Below the pieces are notes generated by a model. It did no database searches. It was not told the origin of the DNA and saw only the letters and a list, made by a program, of their open reading frames with translations. Positions 18,159 through 27,051 of a stretch of DNA of 64,000 nt are shown here, piece after piece. The stretch covers positions 4,471,001 to 4,535,000 of the forward strand of contig NZ_JAVIZM010000001.1 in assembly GCF_031453555.1 (NCBI RefSeq), read 5' to 3'. This DNA is from Bacillus sp. SLBN-46. GTDB lineage: Bacteria; Bacillota; Bacilli; Bacillales; Cytobacillaceae. Position 1 is the stretch's first letter. Each line of letters starts with the position of its first letter. Position numbers and translations under genes: made by a program.

Positions 18159-18791
18159 TTATTTGATTAAAGAATGCTTGAACGCATAAATCACTGCTTG
18201 GGTTCGGTCTTGTACATTTAATTTACTCAGAATATTACTAACATGAGTTTTAACGGTCTTTAGTGCGATGAACAGTTCATCTGCAATATCCTGGTTGGCT
18301 TTCCCCTCTGCCATAAGCAACAGGATTTCTAATTCTCGGCTGGTCAGATCTTCGTGTGGCAGATGAGTATGTTTTTGGCGCATCTTCACCATCATTTTCC
18401 CCGTCACTTCCGGCTCAAGTACGGATTGACCATGGTATGTAGCACGAACAGCATTGGCAATTTCGCCAGCCTTAGAGGTTTTCAGCATATAGCTAGTTGC
18501 TCCAGCTTCAAGTGCTGGGTACACCTTTTCATCATCTATGAAGCTTGTAACAATAATAACCTTTGCTTCCGGCCACTGTTCTATGATTTGCCTTGTTGCC
18601 TCAATCCCGTCCATTTCCTTCATAACCAAATCCATTAAAATGATATCAGGGCGTAGTTCGAGAGCAAGCTCGACCCCTTTTTTTCCATCATCCGCTTCAC
18701 CTACCACTTCAATGTCAGGCTGCGCGGATAAATAGGAGGAAACCCCGATTCTCACCATTTCATGATCATCAACAAACAAAACTTTAATCAT
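18159..18791 (-). CDS. liaR: Response regulator LiaR
   Basis: A NarL/FixJ response regulator (210 residues). The receiver has the DDHE acidic pocket, phosphoacceptor Asp in [13 protein letters not shown], and conserved Thr and Lys (VTSF, MLKTS). The C-terminal LuxR helix-turn-helix is [25 protein letters not shown]. It activates lia genes under cell-wall stress. The ATG at 18791 overlaps the liaS end by eight bases, which suggests coupling. Confidence 0.92.
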   Translation of the reverse strand: MIKVLFVDDHEMVRIGVSSYLSAQPDIEVVGEADDGKKGVELALELRPDIILMDLVMKEMDGIEATRQIIEQWPEAKVIIVTSFIDDEKVYPALEAGATSYMLKTSKAGEIANAVRATYHGQSVLEPEVTGKMMVKMRQKHTHLPHEDLTSRELEILLLMAEGKANQDIADELFIALKTVKTHVSNILSKLNVQDRTQAVIYAFKHSLIK

Positions 18792-19833
18792 TCGCACCAT
18801 CCCCATTTACCATCACCGGAATTTTCACTTCCAGCCTTGTCCCTTTATTTTTAACACTAATGACTTTTAGCGTACCGCCTACTTCAAGCGCCCGTTCATG
18901 CATATTTTGCATTCCGTAAGAACCAGCCTTCATTTCGTTTACCTCAAAGCCAATTCCATCATCTACAATCCTAAGAATAGCAAAATCATCTCGTTTGACC
19001 AGCAGAACCTCTAAACTACTCGCTTTCGAATGTCTCAAGGTGTTCGAGATTGATTCCTGCAGAATCCTGAAAAGATGGTCCTCTACACCTTTATCTAACG
19101 GAAAATCTTCTACTTTCCAATTAATATCCATTGTTACCTTTTGAGATAATTCGACTAACAGCTCTTCCATTCCTTCCTGCAGCGTTTTATTCTTTAAGGC
19201 AACGGGGCGCAAATGAAGAAGGAGCGCACGCATTTCAAGCTGGGATTGATGAATCATTTCTTCCACCAATTTCAACTGCTTTGCTTCGCGGTCATTTTCG
19301 GCCTCTTGTTTTGTTTCATTAATGGCGGACATCATCATTGATGCGGCAAAAAGTTGCTGACTGACCGAATCATGTAGTTCACGAGCAAGACGGTTCCGTT
19401 CCTGCTCAATAATTTCTTGAATTCTTGCTTCCTGATCTTCTACTTTTTCAGTAGCTAACCGTTGGGACAGCTTTACTTGCTCTGACATTTGTTTACCAAT
19501 TTTGTCAATTCGCTCGGCAATGGTTTGCATTTCGGCAATCGCAGGCTTCCCCTCTACTTCCACTGCTCTTCCTTGCTCCAATTGATGAAGGGAATGATCA
19601 ATAGCAAGAAACTGCTTTCGCCAAAATAAACCAGAAACCCCACCCAAGAGGATGCCTATCACAATGCTGAAAGCAGGAATAAAGATAACAAATGGAATAT
19701 CCATGAAATGCCGTTTCCACAATTCAGACCAGCTGTTTAATGGAAACACAATGGTAAAAATTGCTGCAACAATAAGGGCCATGAGGAACGAGCAAGCGAC
19801 ACTCCAGACGATCTGGCGCTGAGTTGTACTCAT
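18784..19833 (-). CDS. liaS: Membrane sensor histidine kinase LiaS
   Basis: A 349-residue kinase with two membrane segments and a short outside loop (intramembrane-sensing type). A HAMP-like linker follows, then HisKA_3 with phospho-His in [15 protein letters not shown], and the ATPase domain ([29 protein letters not shown]). It pairs with LiaR and is normally held inactive by LiaF. Its ATG overlaps the liaF stop by four bases. Confidence 0.92.
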   Translation of the reverse strand: MSTTQRQIVWSVACSFLMALIVAAIFTIVFPLNSWSELWKRHFMDIPFVIFIPAFSIVIGILLGGVSGLFWRKQFLAIDHSLHQLEQGRAVEVEGKPAIAEMQTIAERIDKIGKQMSEQVKLSQRLATEKVEDQEARIQEIIEQERNRLARELHDSVSQQLFAASMMMSAINETKQEAENDREAKQLKLVEEMIHQSQLEMRALLLHLRPVALKNKTLQEGMEELLVELSQKVTMDINWKVEDFPLDKGVEDHLFRILQESISNTLRHSKASSLEVLLVKRDDFAILRIVDDGIGFEVNEMKAGSYGMQNMHERALEVGGTLKVISVKNKGTRLEVKIPVMVNGDGAND

Positions 19834-20564
19834 ATCCTGCTCACCTCTAAATTCCCAACAATAAGTGAGGTAAAGATTTTCACCTTTTGCTCTGACTCCT
19901 CATAACCAGGAGTTTTTAATTGAAAAACTTGATTAAATATCTTAGGTTCATGGTTTCCAAACACCGTTGTTGAACCCACCACACAGGAGTGGTTAATGCA
20001 TACTTCGATTTCATATGGAACATGGATGTGAATATTACCGATCAAGTTTCGGATGAAAATTACTGTTTCCCCTTTTGGCAGCATCGTGTAACTGAGGTCA
20101 ATAACGGTATCCCCTATTCCAGTCTGGATGTTAACATCCTTCCATTCATACACGCCAGTCGGTGTCTTCTGCTGACCTACTAACAAATTTTCAAACAGTG
20201 GTTCTACTTTTATGACGGTCTCTTCCTGCGTTGATGTTTCAGGTGTCTGAATATCCAGTGACATTTTCTTTGGATTCTTTTTAGATTGTAAGTATTGAAT
20301 AAAAAAGTGAAGTAAGATGGCTAATAGTAAAAATCGAAAGGTCATCATATTAAAAACACTGATGACAAAAATGACAATTCCAGCTATTGTAAGGATTTTT
20401 CCCTTTTTTCTCCCAGCCTTCCTTCGACCTAAATAAATAAACACGCTGGCGATAAAAAGGGAGAATATAAGCCCTTTGTTGAAAAATAAAATCTCCAACA
20501 ACAAAATGACCACACCGATGAACACCAGCCACCCTAAATAATCATTTTTTTTATGTTTAAACAT
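19830..20564 (-). CDS. liaF: LiaF inhibitor of the LiaRS system
   Basis: A 244-residue protein with several short membrane segments in residues 10-90 and a soluble beta-rich C-terminal domain (IQTGIGDTVIDLSYTMLPKGETVIFIRNLIGNIHIHVPYEIEV region) typical of LiaF/VraT. In B. subtilis LiaF keeps LiaS off until envelope damage. AAAGGGAGGG precedes the ATG. It follows a terminator that separates it from liaIH. Confidence 0.92.
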   Translation of the reverse strand: MFKHKKNDYLGWLVFIGVVILLLEILFFNKGLIFSLFIASVFIYLGRRKAGRKKGKILTIAGIVIFVISVFNMMTFRFLLLAILLHFFIQYLQSKKNPKKMSLDIQTPETSTQEETVIKVEPLFENLLVGQQKTPTGVYEWKDVNIQTGIGDTVIDLSYTMLPKGETVIFIRNLIGNIHIHVPYEIEVCINHSCVVGSTTVFGNHEPKIFNQVFQLKTPGYEESEQKVKIFTSLIVGNLEVSRI

Positions 20565-20616
20565 CGGCTTACCCTCCCTTTTTACACCTATGTATGTAGT
20601 GCTTGCAAATTTTATT

Positions 20617-20648
20617 GGATAAAAGGCGTAGAAACCTACGCCTTCTTT
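20617..20648 (-). terminator. Terminator between liaIH and liaFSR
   Basis: On the minus strand GGCGTAG pairs perfectly with CTACGCC (loop of four) and TTTTAT follows. Partial termination here would make liaIH much more abundant than liaFSR. Confidence 0.8.
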
Positions 20649-20666
20649 AGAATACCATATTTGTTA

Positions 20667-21311
20667 TTATATGGACTTGCTTTCTTCTAATTTCATTTCT
20701 TTTTCTAGTTGAGCAATTCTTGCATCAATGGTATTGCGGTAGTAAGAGCTGTTGACTTGATGCTCTAAACGATCGAGATAGTTTTCGATGTCTTTGAATT
20801 TTGAAAAAGCCGCATCGGAATACGTATTTGAATCAAGCACTTTGTTGATTCGGAGATTGGCGCGAGTGACGTTTTCACGTCCCATTAATTCCATTCTGCG
20901 AAGGTGCATATCTTTAAGCTTGTGCTTCATTTCTTCATATTTTCTTTCTAATTCCCCAAGCTGGCCTTTTACCTGTTCGAGTGACGCACTTAGACGGCTG
21001 GCCCGTTCTGCATATTGTTGATGTTCTGCAGAAGCAAATTGATATAGCTCCGTTTCTCCCGCTTTTGAAGCAACTTCCGCTTGGTGCTTTCTTTTTTCTG
21101 CTAATTCCATCGCTTGATGATACTCTCTTGTAAATTCATCCTTAAGTGTATTTTGGCGTTCTAACAGCTTTCTTACCTTTTCTGTTTCTTGCTCGGATTG
21201 GCGAAGGTATTGATTCAGTAAGGCAATAGGGTTGTGTTTTTCCTTATTGTCTAGAGCCTCATGTAAATCAGCAGTAATTGTGTTTTTGATTCTTGTGAAT
21301 AAGTTTGTCAT
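20667..21311 (-). CDS. liaH: PspA/IM30-family membrane-stress protein LiaH
   Basis: A 214-residue, almost fully helical, charged coiled-coil protein of the PspA/Vipp1 family (LFTRIKNTITADLHEALDNKEKHNPIALLNQYLRQ start). It forms large rings at stressed membranes. Second gene of liaIH, 21 bases after liaI; LiaI is its membrane anchor. Confidence 0.93.
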   Translation of the reverse strand: MTNLFTRIKNTITADLHEALDNKEKHNPIALLNQYLRQSEQETEKVRKLLERQNTLKDEFTREYHQAMELAEKRKHQAEVASKAGETELYQFASAEHQQYAERASRLSASLEQVKGQLGELERKYEEMKHKLKDMHLRRMELMGRENVTRANLRINKVLDSNTYSDAAFSKFKDIENYLDRLEHQVNSSYYRNTIDARIAQLEKEMKLEESKSI

Positions 21312-21332
21312 TGTAATTCTCTCCTTTAAATT

Positions 21333-21680
21333 TTAATAATTTTTTAGGTCGTTCCACTGTTTTTCAAAATTGGCGAATGGATCTGCTTCTTCTTTTTTCA
21401 TGCTGTGCTTGTTCTGATTCCATTTTTTATAAACGAGGTACAGCACGTAGGCTGCGCCTACTCCAATGATGGCTGGTGCGTTGTGAAGTGAAGCCACTAG
21501 GACGATAAGCCCGATGATTCCCAGCCCAATTTTCCCTCCTGTGGATTCAGCCTTTAAAAATTGTTTGAATATGAAGTAGAGAAGCACCAAGCTAACAAGT
21601 AACCCCACCATTGGACCGATTGTTGAAAGTAAGATGATAGCTGCTATCCCTCCAGCTACCAGTAAACCGAATTTCTTCAT
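21333..21680 (-). CDS. liaI: LiaI-like membrane anchor
   Basis: A 115-residue membrane protein with three or four hydrophobic segments and a charged C-terminal tail (KKWNQNKHSMKKEEADPFANFEKQWNDLKNY). Position directly before liaH gives the identity. AAAAGGAGTG precedes the ATG. A candidate promoter TTATGA-17-TAAGAT lies about 30 bases upstream, and an imperfect TGAGAC...GCTCA repeat before it might be the LiaR operator (unverified). Confidence 0.8.
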   Translation of the reverse strand: MKKFGLLVAGGIAAIILLSTIGPMVGLLVSLVLLYFIFKQFLKAESTGGKIGLGIIGLIVLVASLHNAPAIIGVGAAYVLYLVYKKWNQNKHSMKKEEADPFANFEKQWNDLKNY

Positions 21681-21781
21681 TTTGTTTCACTCCTTTTCTT
21701 TTCTTGATTTCATCTTACCTTTTTTCTTTTGTTCTCATAATTGCGCCTGAGCTTGATTTTTATATCGGTCTCAAGACGTAG

Positions 21782-21829
21782 AAAGGGTCAGCCCCTTAAG
21801 CAAAATGCTTAAAAAACTGACCCTTTTTC
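21782..21829 (-). terminator. Hairpin after the LysM-CAP gene
   Basis: AAAGGGTCAG pairs with CTGACCCTTT, with an inner TTAAGC/GCTTAA stem. The T run is clearer on the plus strand, so direction is unsure. Confidence 0.55.
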
Positions 21830-21842
21830 GATATTTTAAGAC

Positions 21843-22454
21843 TTATTTTGAGATAAACATTTGCACCCAATAATAACCGTAGGAGCCGCCTTTCGCGTAG
21901 CCCACGCCGATACGAGTGTTAGAGCTTAGAATATTGGCACGGTGTCCAGAACTGTTCATCCAAGACTGTACCACTGATGCAGGTGTGGTTTGACCGGCAG
22001 CAATATTTTCAGCAGCCGAACGATAGGAAATACCAAAGTTCTTCATCATATCAAATGGACTTCCATAGGTTGGGCTCGTATGGCTGAAATAGTTTTTATC
22101 GCGCATATCATTTGCCTTATAGCGAGCAACCCTTGATAGCTCCCAATCTGCCGTCATTGCCGGCTTTCCATTTTTGGCACGCTCTTGATTGGTTAATTGA
22201 ATGACTTGATTTTCTATACTCTTAATCGCATCAAAGTTAGGGATGGTCACCTTCTGACCAGGATAGATTAGGTTAGGATTTTTAAACTGCGGGTTAGCCG
22301 CAATTAACTCTGAGATTCCAACCTGATACCTAACAGCGATTTTCCAAAGCGAGTCTCCTGGCTGAACAGTGTAATATTGCTGAGCAAATGAAACGCTAGG
22401 AATACAGAAAAGAGATAGTAAGAACAACAAACTAATCCAAAAAGATTTTTTCAT
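21843..22454 (-). CDS. Secreted LysM-CAP protein (SafA/YkwD-like)
   Basis: A 203-residue exported protein. Signal peptide to about FAQ, one LysM peptidoglycan-binding domain (residues 26-72: YYTVQPGDSLWKIAVRYQV...IYPGQKVTIP), then a CAP/SCP domain (80-203). The latter has NYFSHTSPTYGSPFDM, AAENIAAGQ and SGHRANILSSNTRIGVGY, with the conserved His, Glu and His. This layout is common for spore-coat or wall-associated proteins of bacilli. GGAGGAGG precedes the ATG. Confidence 0.92.
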   Translation of the reverse strand: MKKSFWISLLFLLSLFCIPSVSFAQQYYTVQPGDSLWKIAVRYQVGISELIAANPQFKNPNLIYPGQKVTIPNFDAIKSIENQVIQLTNQERAKNGKPAMTADWELSRVARYKANDMRDKNYFSHTSPTYGSPFDMMKNFGISYRSAAENIAAGQTTPASVVQSWMNSSGHRANILSSNTRIGVGYAKGGSYGYYWVQMFISK

Positions 22455-22562
22455 TTTTTCGCCTCCTCCGAATATATATTTTTGATTTCAGGCTCAAAAT
22501 ATACAAGGAACTGAAAAAATATCTTTTTGCCTGTTACAAATTGATTGTTGGAGGATGGAGAT

Positions 22563-22937
22563 TTGAGGGAAATTTCATGGATGACCTATATTATGTTAAT
22601 TTTAGCGAGCTACCGTTTAACACATTTAATTGTCTTTGATAAGATTACCGAATTTATTCGCAGACCGTTTGTCAAAAAGGTGAAGGTAGAAACGCAGGAT
22701 GGTACGGAAACAAAGGAAGTTCCCACTTCCATGTTTGGTTATCTATTGAAATGTTATTGGTGTGCGGGCGTTTGGAGTGCCATTTTACTTGGCGGCGCCT
22801 ATTTGCTTTTTCCAAGAGTGGCCTTTGTCGTTATATTAATCTTTTCCATTGCCGGCGGTCAGTCTATTATCGAAACCTTTGTCGGTGTTAATATTAAAAA
22901 GGTTGATTACTATTCACACTTAAAGGAAAAGGATTAA
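22563..22937 (+). CDS. DUF1360 membrane protein (YjcA-like)
   Basis: About 125 residues with an N-terminal membrane segment (YIMLILASYRLTHLIVFDKI). Then come a soluble stretch, the conserved CYWCAGVWSA motif (two Cys near a membrane entry) and a second hydrophobic hairpin. This is the DUF1360 family, which includes sporulation protein YjcA. The start is uncertain: GGAGGATGGAG suits the TTG at 22563, and an in-frame ATG lies at 22581. Confidence 0.75.
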   Translation: MREISWMTYIMLILASYRLTHLIVFDKITEFIRRPFVKKVKVETQDGTETKEVPTSMFGYLLKCYWCAGVWSAILLGGAYLLFPRVAFVVILIFSIAGGQSIIETFVGVNIKKVDYYSHLKEKD

Positions 22938-23060
22938 ATAAAAGCTTTAAAACAATGGTAAAATTAATCCCCCCTGAGCATATATTTTAGAAAAGTGGCT
23001 GGCTTAAAAGGAGTACATTTCCTGGAATGTAAGACAGCCTCAATAAAAGGGGGATTTTCA

Positions 23061-23207
23061 ATGGCTATTTGGTGGGTCACAACCATCGGTTTAGTCCTTT
23101 GTCTTGGTTTTGTAGGTGGTACACTCTTTCATTTCCTACGAGGAGCGCTCGACTCAGAAGATTCTACCCGAATCGATAAAATTAACTCCGATGAGGAGCC
23201 CCTTTAA
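23061..23207 (+). CDS. Small single-pass membrane protein, 48 aa, unrecognised
   Basis: ATG with AAAGGGGGAT upstream. One hydrophobic segment (WWVTTIGLVLCLGFVGGTLFHFL) is followed by an acidic, polar tail ending near DEEPL. A longer frame from 22995 has no ribosome site. Followed by its own terminator. Family not recognised. Confidence 0.65.
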   Translation: MAIWWVTTIGLVLCLGFVGGTLFHFLRGALDSEDSTRIDKINSDEEPL

Positions 23208-23251
23208 TCTTAAGTATTTCTGTTTAATTTATTGAAATCATCCTTTCTTTT

Positions 23252-23280
23252 GAACTCTGAGTAACTCAGAGTTCTTTTTA
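23252..23280 (+). terminator. Intrinsic terminator after the 48-aa gene
   Basis: GAACTCTGAG and CTCAGAGTTC form a perfect palindrome followed by TTTTTA. Confidence 0.85.
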
Positions 23281-23372
23281 CGTTCTAGAAAAATAAATTT
23301 CGCGTTTACTACATGATTTTTTTAGTTTAGGAAAAATTATACATGTGATTATTACGAGCTGGAGGAATACAT

Positions 23373-24902
23373 ATGAGTTCATCTGAAAATATACCAAAGT
23401 TTCCGAAAACCTTTTGGCGGGAAATAGATTTTCCCTCTTATCCTAAATTAACTGAAGACCTCTCTGTAGATGTAGCGATTGTCGGTGCCGGAATTACCGG
23501 TGTTACCGCAGCCTATTTATTATCCAAAGAAGGAGTAAAGGTCGCCCTTATAGAGGCAGGGAGTGTCTTAAATGGAACAACAGGCCACACCACAGCTAAA
23601 TTAACAGCACAGCATGGGCTGATTTATGATGAATTGATCAATCATTTCGGAAAAGAAAAGGCAAGACTTTATTTTGAATCACAGATGGATGCCATTCAAT
23701 TTGTCGAAAGTACGGTAAAAGAAAAAGGAATTGATTGTGATTTTAGTAAGGAAGATGCCTATATTTATGCCGTGACAGACGAGTATTCAGAAAAGCTGAA
23801 AACTGAATGGGAAGCTTATAAAAGTCTTGGTATTGATGGTGCTCTGAAAGACTCTATTCCCTTTAATATTCAAACAACAGCAGCTCTAATGATGAGCAAT
23901 CAAGCCCAGTATCACCCACTCAAATTCCTAAAAGCTTTGCTAGAAGAAGCGGTAAAGGCAGGCTGCGTGGTATACGAGAACACAACGGCTGAGGATATCG
24001 AGGACGATTATTCTGAACCTAAGGTGGTAATGAAGGAGGGGCAAAGAGTAAGCTGTAAACAAGTTATCATCGCCTCTCATTTTCCTTTTTATGATAAGCC
24101 TGGGCTTTATTTTGCTAGGATGTATGCGGACCGTTCTTATGCCATTGGCCTGAAGACGGACAAAGAGTATCCAGGTGGGATGTATATCAGTGCAGACAGT
24201 CCAACCCGTTCGATTCGGTATACACCTTATAATGGGGAAAAATTATTAATCATCGGTGGAGAAAACCACAAAACAGGGCAGGGCGTCGATACATTAAAGC
24301 ATTATGAAGCACTTGAAGCATTCGCTGAAGAGGTATTTGGGATTAAGGAGTATGAATATCGTTGGTCTGCTCAGGATTTAGTGACGCTTGACAAGCTGCC
24401 ATATATCGGGGAAATCACATCCGGACGTGAACATATATTAGTAGCTACCGGTTATAAAAAGTGGGGTATGACGACGGGAATTCTTGCCGGTCATTTATTA
24501 ACTGATTATGTCATGCAACGAGGCAATCCTTACCAAGAGCTGTACTCCCCTTCCCGCTTTCAGGCGGATCCAGATTTATCGAGTGCCCTCACGACGAATG
24601 CTGATGTTGCCAAACATCTTTTGAAGGGTAAGCTTGAAATTGTTGAGAAGGTTACGGATGATCTTCAAGATGGTGAAGGCGCGGTTGTTATGTATAAAGG
24701 AAAAAGATCAGGTGCCTATAAGGATAAGAACGGTAAGCTTTATATTGTGGATACCACTTGTACTCATTTAGGGTGTGAATGTGAATGGAATCATGCTGAA
24801 AAATCATGGGATTGCCCATGCCATGGTTCACGTTTCTCGTATGCGGGCGATGTAATTGAAGGCCCAGCACGAAAACCACTGGATCTGATTGAAAAAGGAT
24901 GA
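23373..24902 (+). CDS. yhfW: FAD-dependent oxidoreductase with C-terminal Rieske domain
   Basis: A 509-residue fusion protein. The N-terminal DAO-type FAD fold has the dinucleotide motif VAIVGAGITGVTAAYLL (about residue 29) and the ATG-like closing motif ILVATGYKKWGMTTGILAG. The C-terminal Rieske [2Fe-2S] domain (about 415-509) has CTHLGC and CPCHGSRF. This is the YhfW architecture of B. subtilis. Substrate unknown. GCTGGAGG precedes the ATG. It is followed by a tandem palindromic repeat array. Confidence 0.92.
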   Translation: MSSSENIPKFPKTFWREIDFPSYPKLTEDLSVDVAIVGAGITGVTAAYLLSKEGVKVALIEAGSVLNGTTGHTTAKLTAQHGLIYDELINHFGKEKARLYFESQMDAIQFVESTVKEKGIDCDFSKEDAYIYAVTDEYSEKLKTEWEAYKSLGIDGALKDSIPFNIQTTAALMMSNQAQYHPLKFLKALLEEAVKAGCVVYENTTAEDIEDDYSEPKVVMKEGQRVSCKQVIIASHFPFYDKPGLYFARMYADRSYAIGLKTDKEYPGGMYISADSPTRSIRYTPYNGEKLLIIGGENHKTGQGVDTLKHYEALEAFAEEVFGIKEYEYRWSAQDLVTLDKLPYIGEITSGREHILVATGYKKWGMTTGILAGHLLTDYVMQRGNPYQELYSPSRFQADPDLSSALTTNADVAKHLLKGKLEIVEKVTDDLQDGEGAVVMYKGKRSGAYKDKNGKLYIVDTTCTHLGCECEWNHAEKSWDCPCHGSRFSYAGDVIEGPARKPLDLIEKG

Positions 24903-24943
24903 TTTTTTTGCAATACAGAGTGGAGTGTGTTGCTATTAGTTTG

Positions 24944-25146
24944 GATGAAAGACATTTTCCATCTGCCTGTGCTTGGTTTTGTCTTTCATCCCCTTGATGA
25001 AGGACATTTTCCACGTGTCCGTGCTTGGTTTTGTCCTTCATGATCCTGATGAAGGACATTTTCCACGTGTCCTTGCTTCGTTTTGTCCTTCATGAGCTTG
25101 ATGAAGGACATTTTCCAGGTGCCCGCGCTTCGTTTTGTCCTTCATC
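24944..25146. repeat. Four tandem 52-bp palindromic repeats
   Basis: Units start at 24944, 24996, 25048 and 25100, an exact 52-base period. Each begins GATGAAGGACATTTTCC and ends TTTTGTCCTTCAT, so every unit folds into a stem of about 10 bp (ATGAAGGACA with TGTCCTTCAT). Unit 1 carries paired changes on both sides (GAAAGAC and GTCTTTC), which keep the stem. Located between convergent yhfW and a small gene. Confidence 0.9.
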
Positions 25147-25174
25147 CCTACCCCCTAAGCCCTTAAGGGTGTAA

Positions 25175-25222
25175 AACAAAAAAAAGCACACGTGATTTAA
25201 CGAACGATGAAATCACGTGTGC
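25175..25222 (-). terminator. Terminator of the 44-aa gene
   Basis: On the minus strand GCACACGTGATTT pairs perfectly with AAATCACGTGTGC, followed by eight T. Confidence 0.85.
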
Positions 25223-25237
25223 AAGATTAAATCCTTT

Positions 25238-25372
25238 TTATTTACTATTCGGACGGTTATGTTTGATCGCTTCGCCGGTTGTAAACTCAACTAGCTCCTC
25301 GCTCATGACCATTGGCTTTTTGCGATTGTTATTACGTTGTGCATTCTGATTTCCCAGTTTCTGTCTACCCAC
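25238..25372 (-). CDS. Small basic, Asn-rich protein, 44 aa, unrecognised
   Basis: GTG start with AAGGAG nine bases upstream. Sequence begins with a basic, Asn/Gln-rich stretch (GRQKLGNQNAQRNNNRKK) and continues with VMSEELVEFTTGEAIKH. No membrane segment. Composition is reminiscent of small spore proteins, but I do not recognise a family. It has its own perfect terminator, which supports expression. The upstream extension to 25429 would precede the ribosome site. Confidence 0.6.
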   Translation of the reverse strand: MGRQKLGNQNAQRNNNRKKPMVMSEELVEFTTGEAIKHNRPNSK

Positions 25373-25441
25373 ACTTACCAGCTCCTTTTCGAGAAATAAG
25401 AAATACAATGATAGTATGGGTGAAAACAAATCAGCTTATTC

Positions 25442-26905
25442 TTATTTAAGGACAGGGGCTTTTCTACATTTTGTCATTTGTTCATAAGCATAGGCTACTT
25501 CAATTAACAGTGGCTCACTATACGCCGTTCCTGCAAACGTAATACCTACAGGTTCCCCTGCAGCTGTAAATCCAGCAGGAACAGCAATCGATGGGTATCC
25601 CGCTTTTGCACTAATATGTGACCCTTTTTCACTAGGGAAGATAATGACATCCAGCTCATATTTTTCTAAAGCAAAATCAATCCCTTGCTTCGTCGAATGA
25701 TAAAGATCAAACTCCAATGCATCGAAATAAGCAGCCTCTGTCAGCGTTCCACTCGTGCTTTCTGATTCAAGCAATACCTCTTGCCCATATTTAAGCATTT
25801 TTTCCTCATCCTTCTTATTAAACTCAATCAGATTGGCTAGCGATCGAATACCAACAGAAGGGTGCAGCTGATTCAAATAGGCATTTAAATCAGGCTTAAA
25901 TTCATAGGTTAACACATCATACTTCCACTCCGCTTTTGCAGAAGGAATCTCAATATTATCAACAATGTCTGCTCCTGATGTTTTCAACGCTTCTAAAGCT
26001 GAAGCCACAACCGCTTGCTTCTCTTTACTTAAAAGCTCCATGAATCCATCGAGTGCAATACCGATTCTCTTACCTATAAGTCCTTCTTTTAAAAGAAACT
26101 CCGTAAAGTCAAAGTGATTAAACGGATTTGTTTTCGTAATAGGATCCTGTTCATCCTTTCCACACAAGGCATTTAGCAGAATGGCTGCATCTTGCACCGT
26201 CCTAGCCATCGGTCCAGCTGTGTCCTGTGTATGCGCAATCGGAATGATCCCTCTTCTGCTAATTAATCCCACTGTTGGCTTGATTCCTACAAGAGAGTTT
26301 TGACAGGATGGGTTCAAGATTGAACCAGAGGTCTCCGTACCCACTGCGGCGGCTGCAAAATTGGCCGCTATTGCAGCTCCTGAACCAGCACTAGAGCCTC
26401 CGACATCAAAGGTTCCTGGTCCATATGGATTGAGCACCTGACCGCCTCTAGAACTATAGCCGCTTGTCATTCCATTTGCCATGAAATTAGCCCACTCTGT
26501 CATATTGGTTTTTCCAAGAATGACTGCTCCTGCTTTTCGTAACTGCTCTGCGACGAAAGAATCCTTTAAAGCAATCGAATCCTTTAAGGCTAGAGATCCA
26601 GCACTTGTATGCATTTTGTCGTGAGTATCAATATTATCTTTAATTAAAATTGGGATTCCATGCAATTGGCTGCGTGTGCCTTTTTCCCTTCTCTCCGCAT
26701 CTAATGCTTCTGCAATATGCAAAGCATCCGGATTAATTTCAAGGATAGAATGCAGCTTTTGATCATAAAGCGAAACTCTATGTAAGTACATGAGAACCAG
26801 TTCTTTTGATGTAAGCTCACCGCTATCCAATTTCTCTTGGATTTCACTGATAGTTACTTCCTCAAGCCACTCATCATGCATTTGTTTTAATTTAACATTT
26901 TCCAT
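25442..26905 (-). CDS. Amidase-signature family amidase
   Basis: A 487-residue hydrolase of the amidase signature family with the Ser-cisSer-Lys triad. The Lys is in GIPILIKDNIDT, the cis-Ser in DVGGSSAGSGAAIAANF and the nucleophile Ser in VGTETSGSI. It is not a GatA, since gatC and gatB are absent and the C-terminal domain is shorter. TTGGAGGG sets the ATG at 26905; the frame extends to 26989 but runs into a terminator. Substrate unknown. Confidence 0.9.
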   Translation of the reverse strand: MENVKLKQMHDEWLEEVTISEIQEKLDSGELTSKELVLMYLHRVSLYDQKLHSILEINPDALHIAEALDAERREKGTRSQLHGIPILIKDNIDTHDKMHTSAGSLALKDSIALKDSFVAEQLRKAGAVILGKTNMTEWANFMANGMTSGYSSRGGQVLNPYGPGTFDVGGSSAGSGAAIAANFAAAAVGTETSGSILNPSCQNSLVGIKPTVGLISRRGIIPIAHTQDTAGPMARTVQDAAILLNALCGKDEQDPITKTNPFNHFDFTEFLLKEGLIGKRIGIALDGFMELLSKEKQAVVASALEALKTSGADIVDNIEIPSAKAEWKYDVLTYEFKPDLNAYLNQLHPSVGIRSLANLIEFNKKDEEKMLKYGQEVLLESESTSGTLTEAAYFDALEFDLYHSTKQGIDFALEKYELDVIIFPSEKGSHISAKAGYPSIAVPAGFTAAGEPVGITFAGTAYSEPLLIEVAYAYEQMTKCRKAPVLK

Positions 26906-26965
26906 TGTCTTCCCTCCAATTCTTTTACAATTCAAGATAAATGGTCTAAATCCTTTTTTCGAGGC

Positions 26966-26998
26966 AAAAAAAGCAGTGGAATCCTCCACCGCTTTTTT
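26966..26998 (-). terminator. Terminator between helicase and amidase genes
   Basis: On the minus strand GCGGTGGA pairs with TCCACTGC (one mismatch), followed by seven T. A-rich on the other side, so possibly bidirectional. Confidence 0.8.
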
Positions 26999-27042
26999 GG
27001 GGACAGTCCCCCGGCGCTTTAGCGCAGTGGGGGACTGTCCCC
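26999..27042. repeat. Full copy of the dispersed GGGGACAGTCCCC palindrome
   Basis: Left arm GGGGACAGTCCCC, centre CGGCGC-TTTA-GCGC, right arm GGGGACTGTCCCC. Nearly identical to the copy at 12644. It sits between the helicase stop and the terminator. Confidence 0.85.
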
Positions 27043-27051
27043 ATTTTTTGT

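Noticed and set aside
24688-25059. 123-codon minus-strand frame over the 52-bp repeats
   Set aside because: Frame is open only because of repeat sequence and the antisense of yhfW; no start signal.
24944-25146. CRISPR-like array
   Set aside because: The units are contiguous with no unique spacers, each is a full palindrome, and no cas genes are present.
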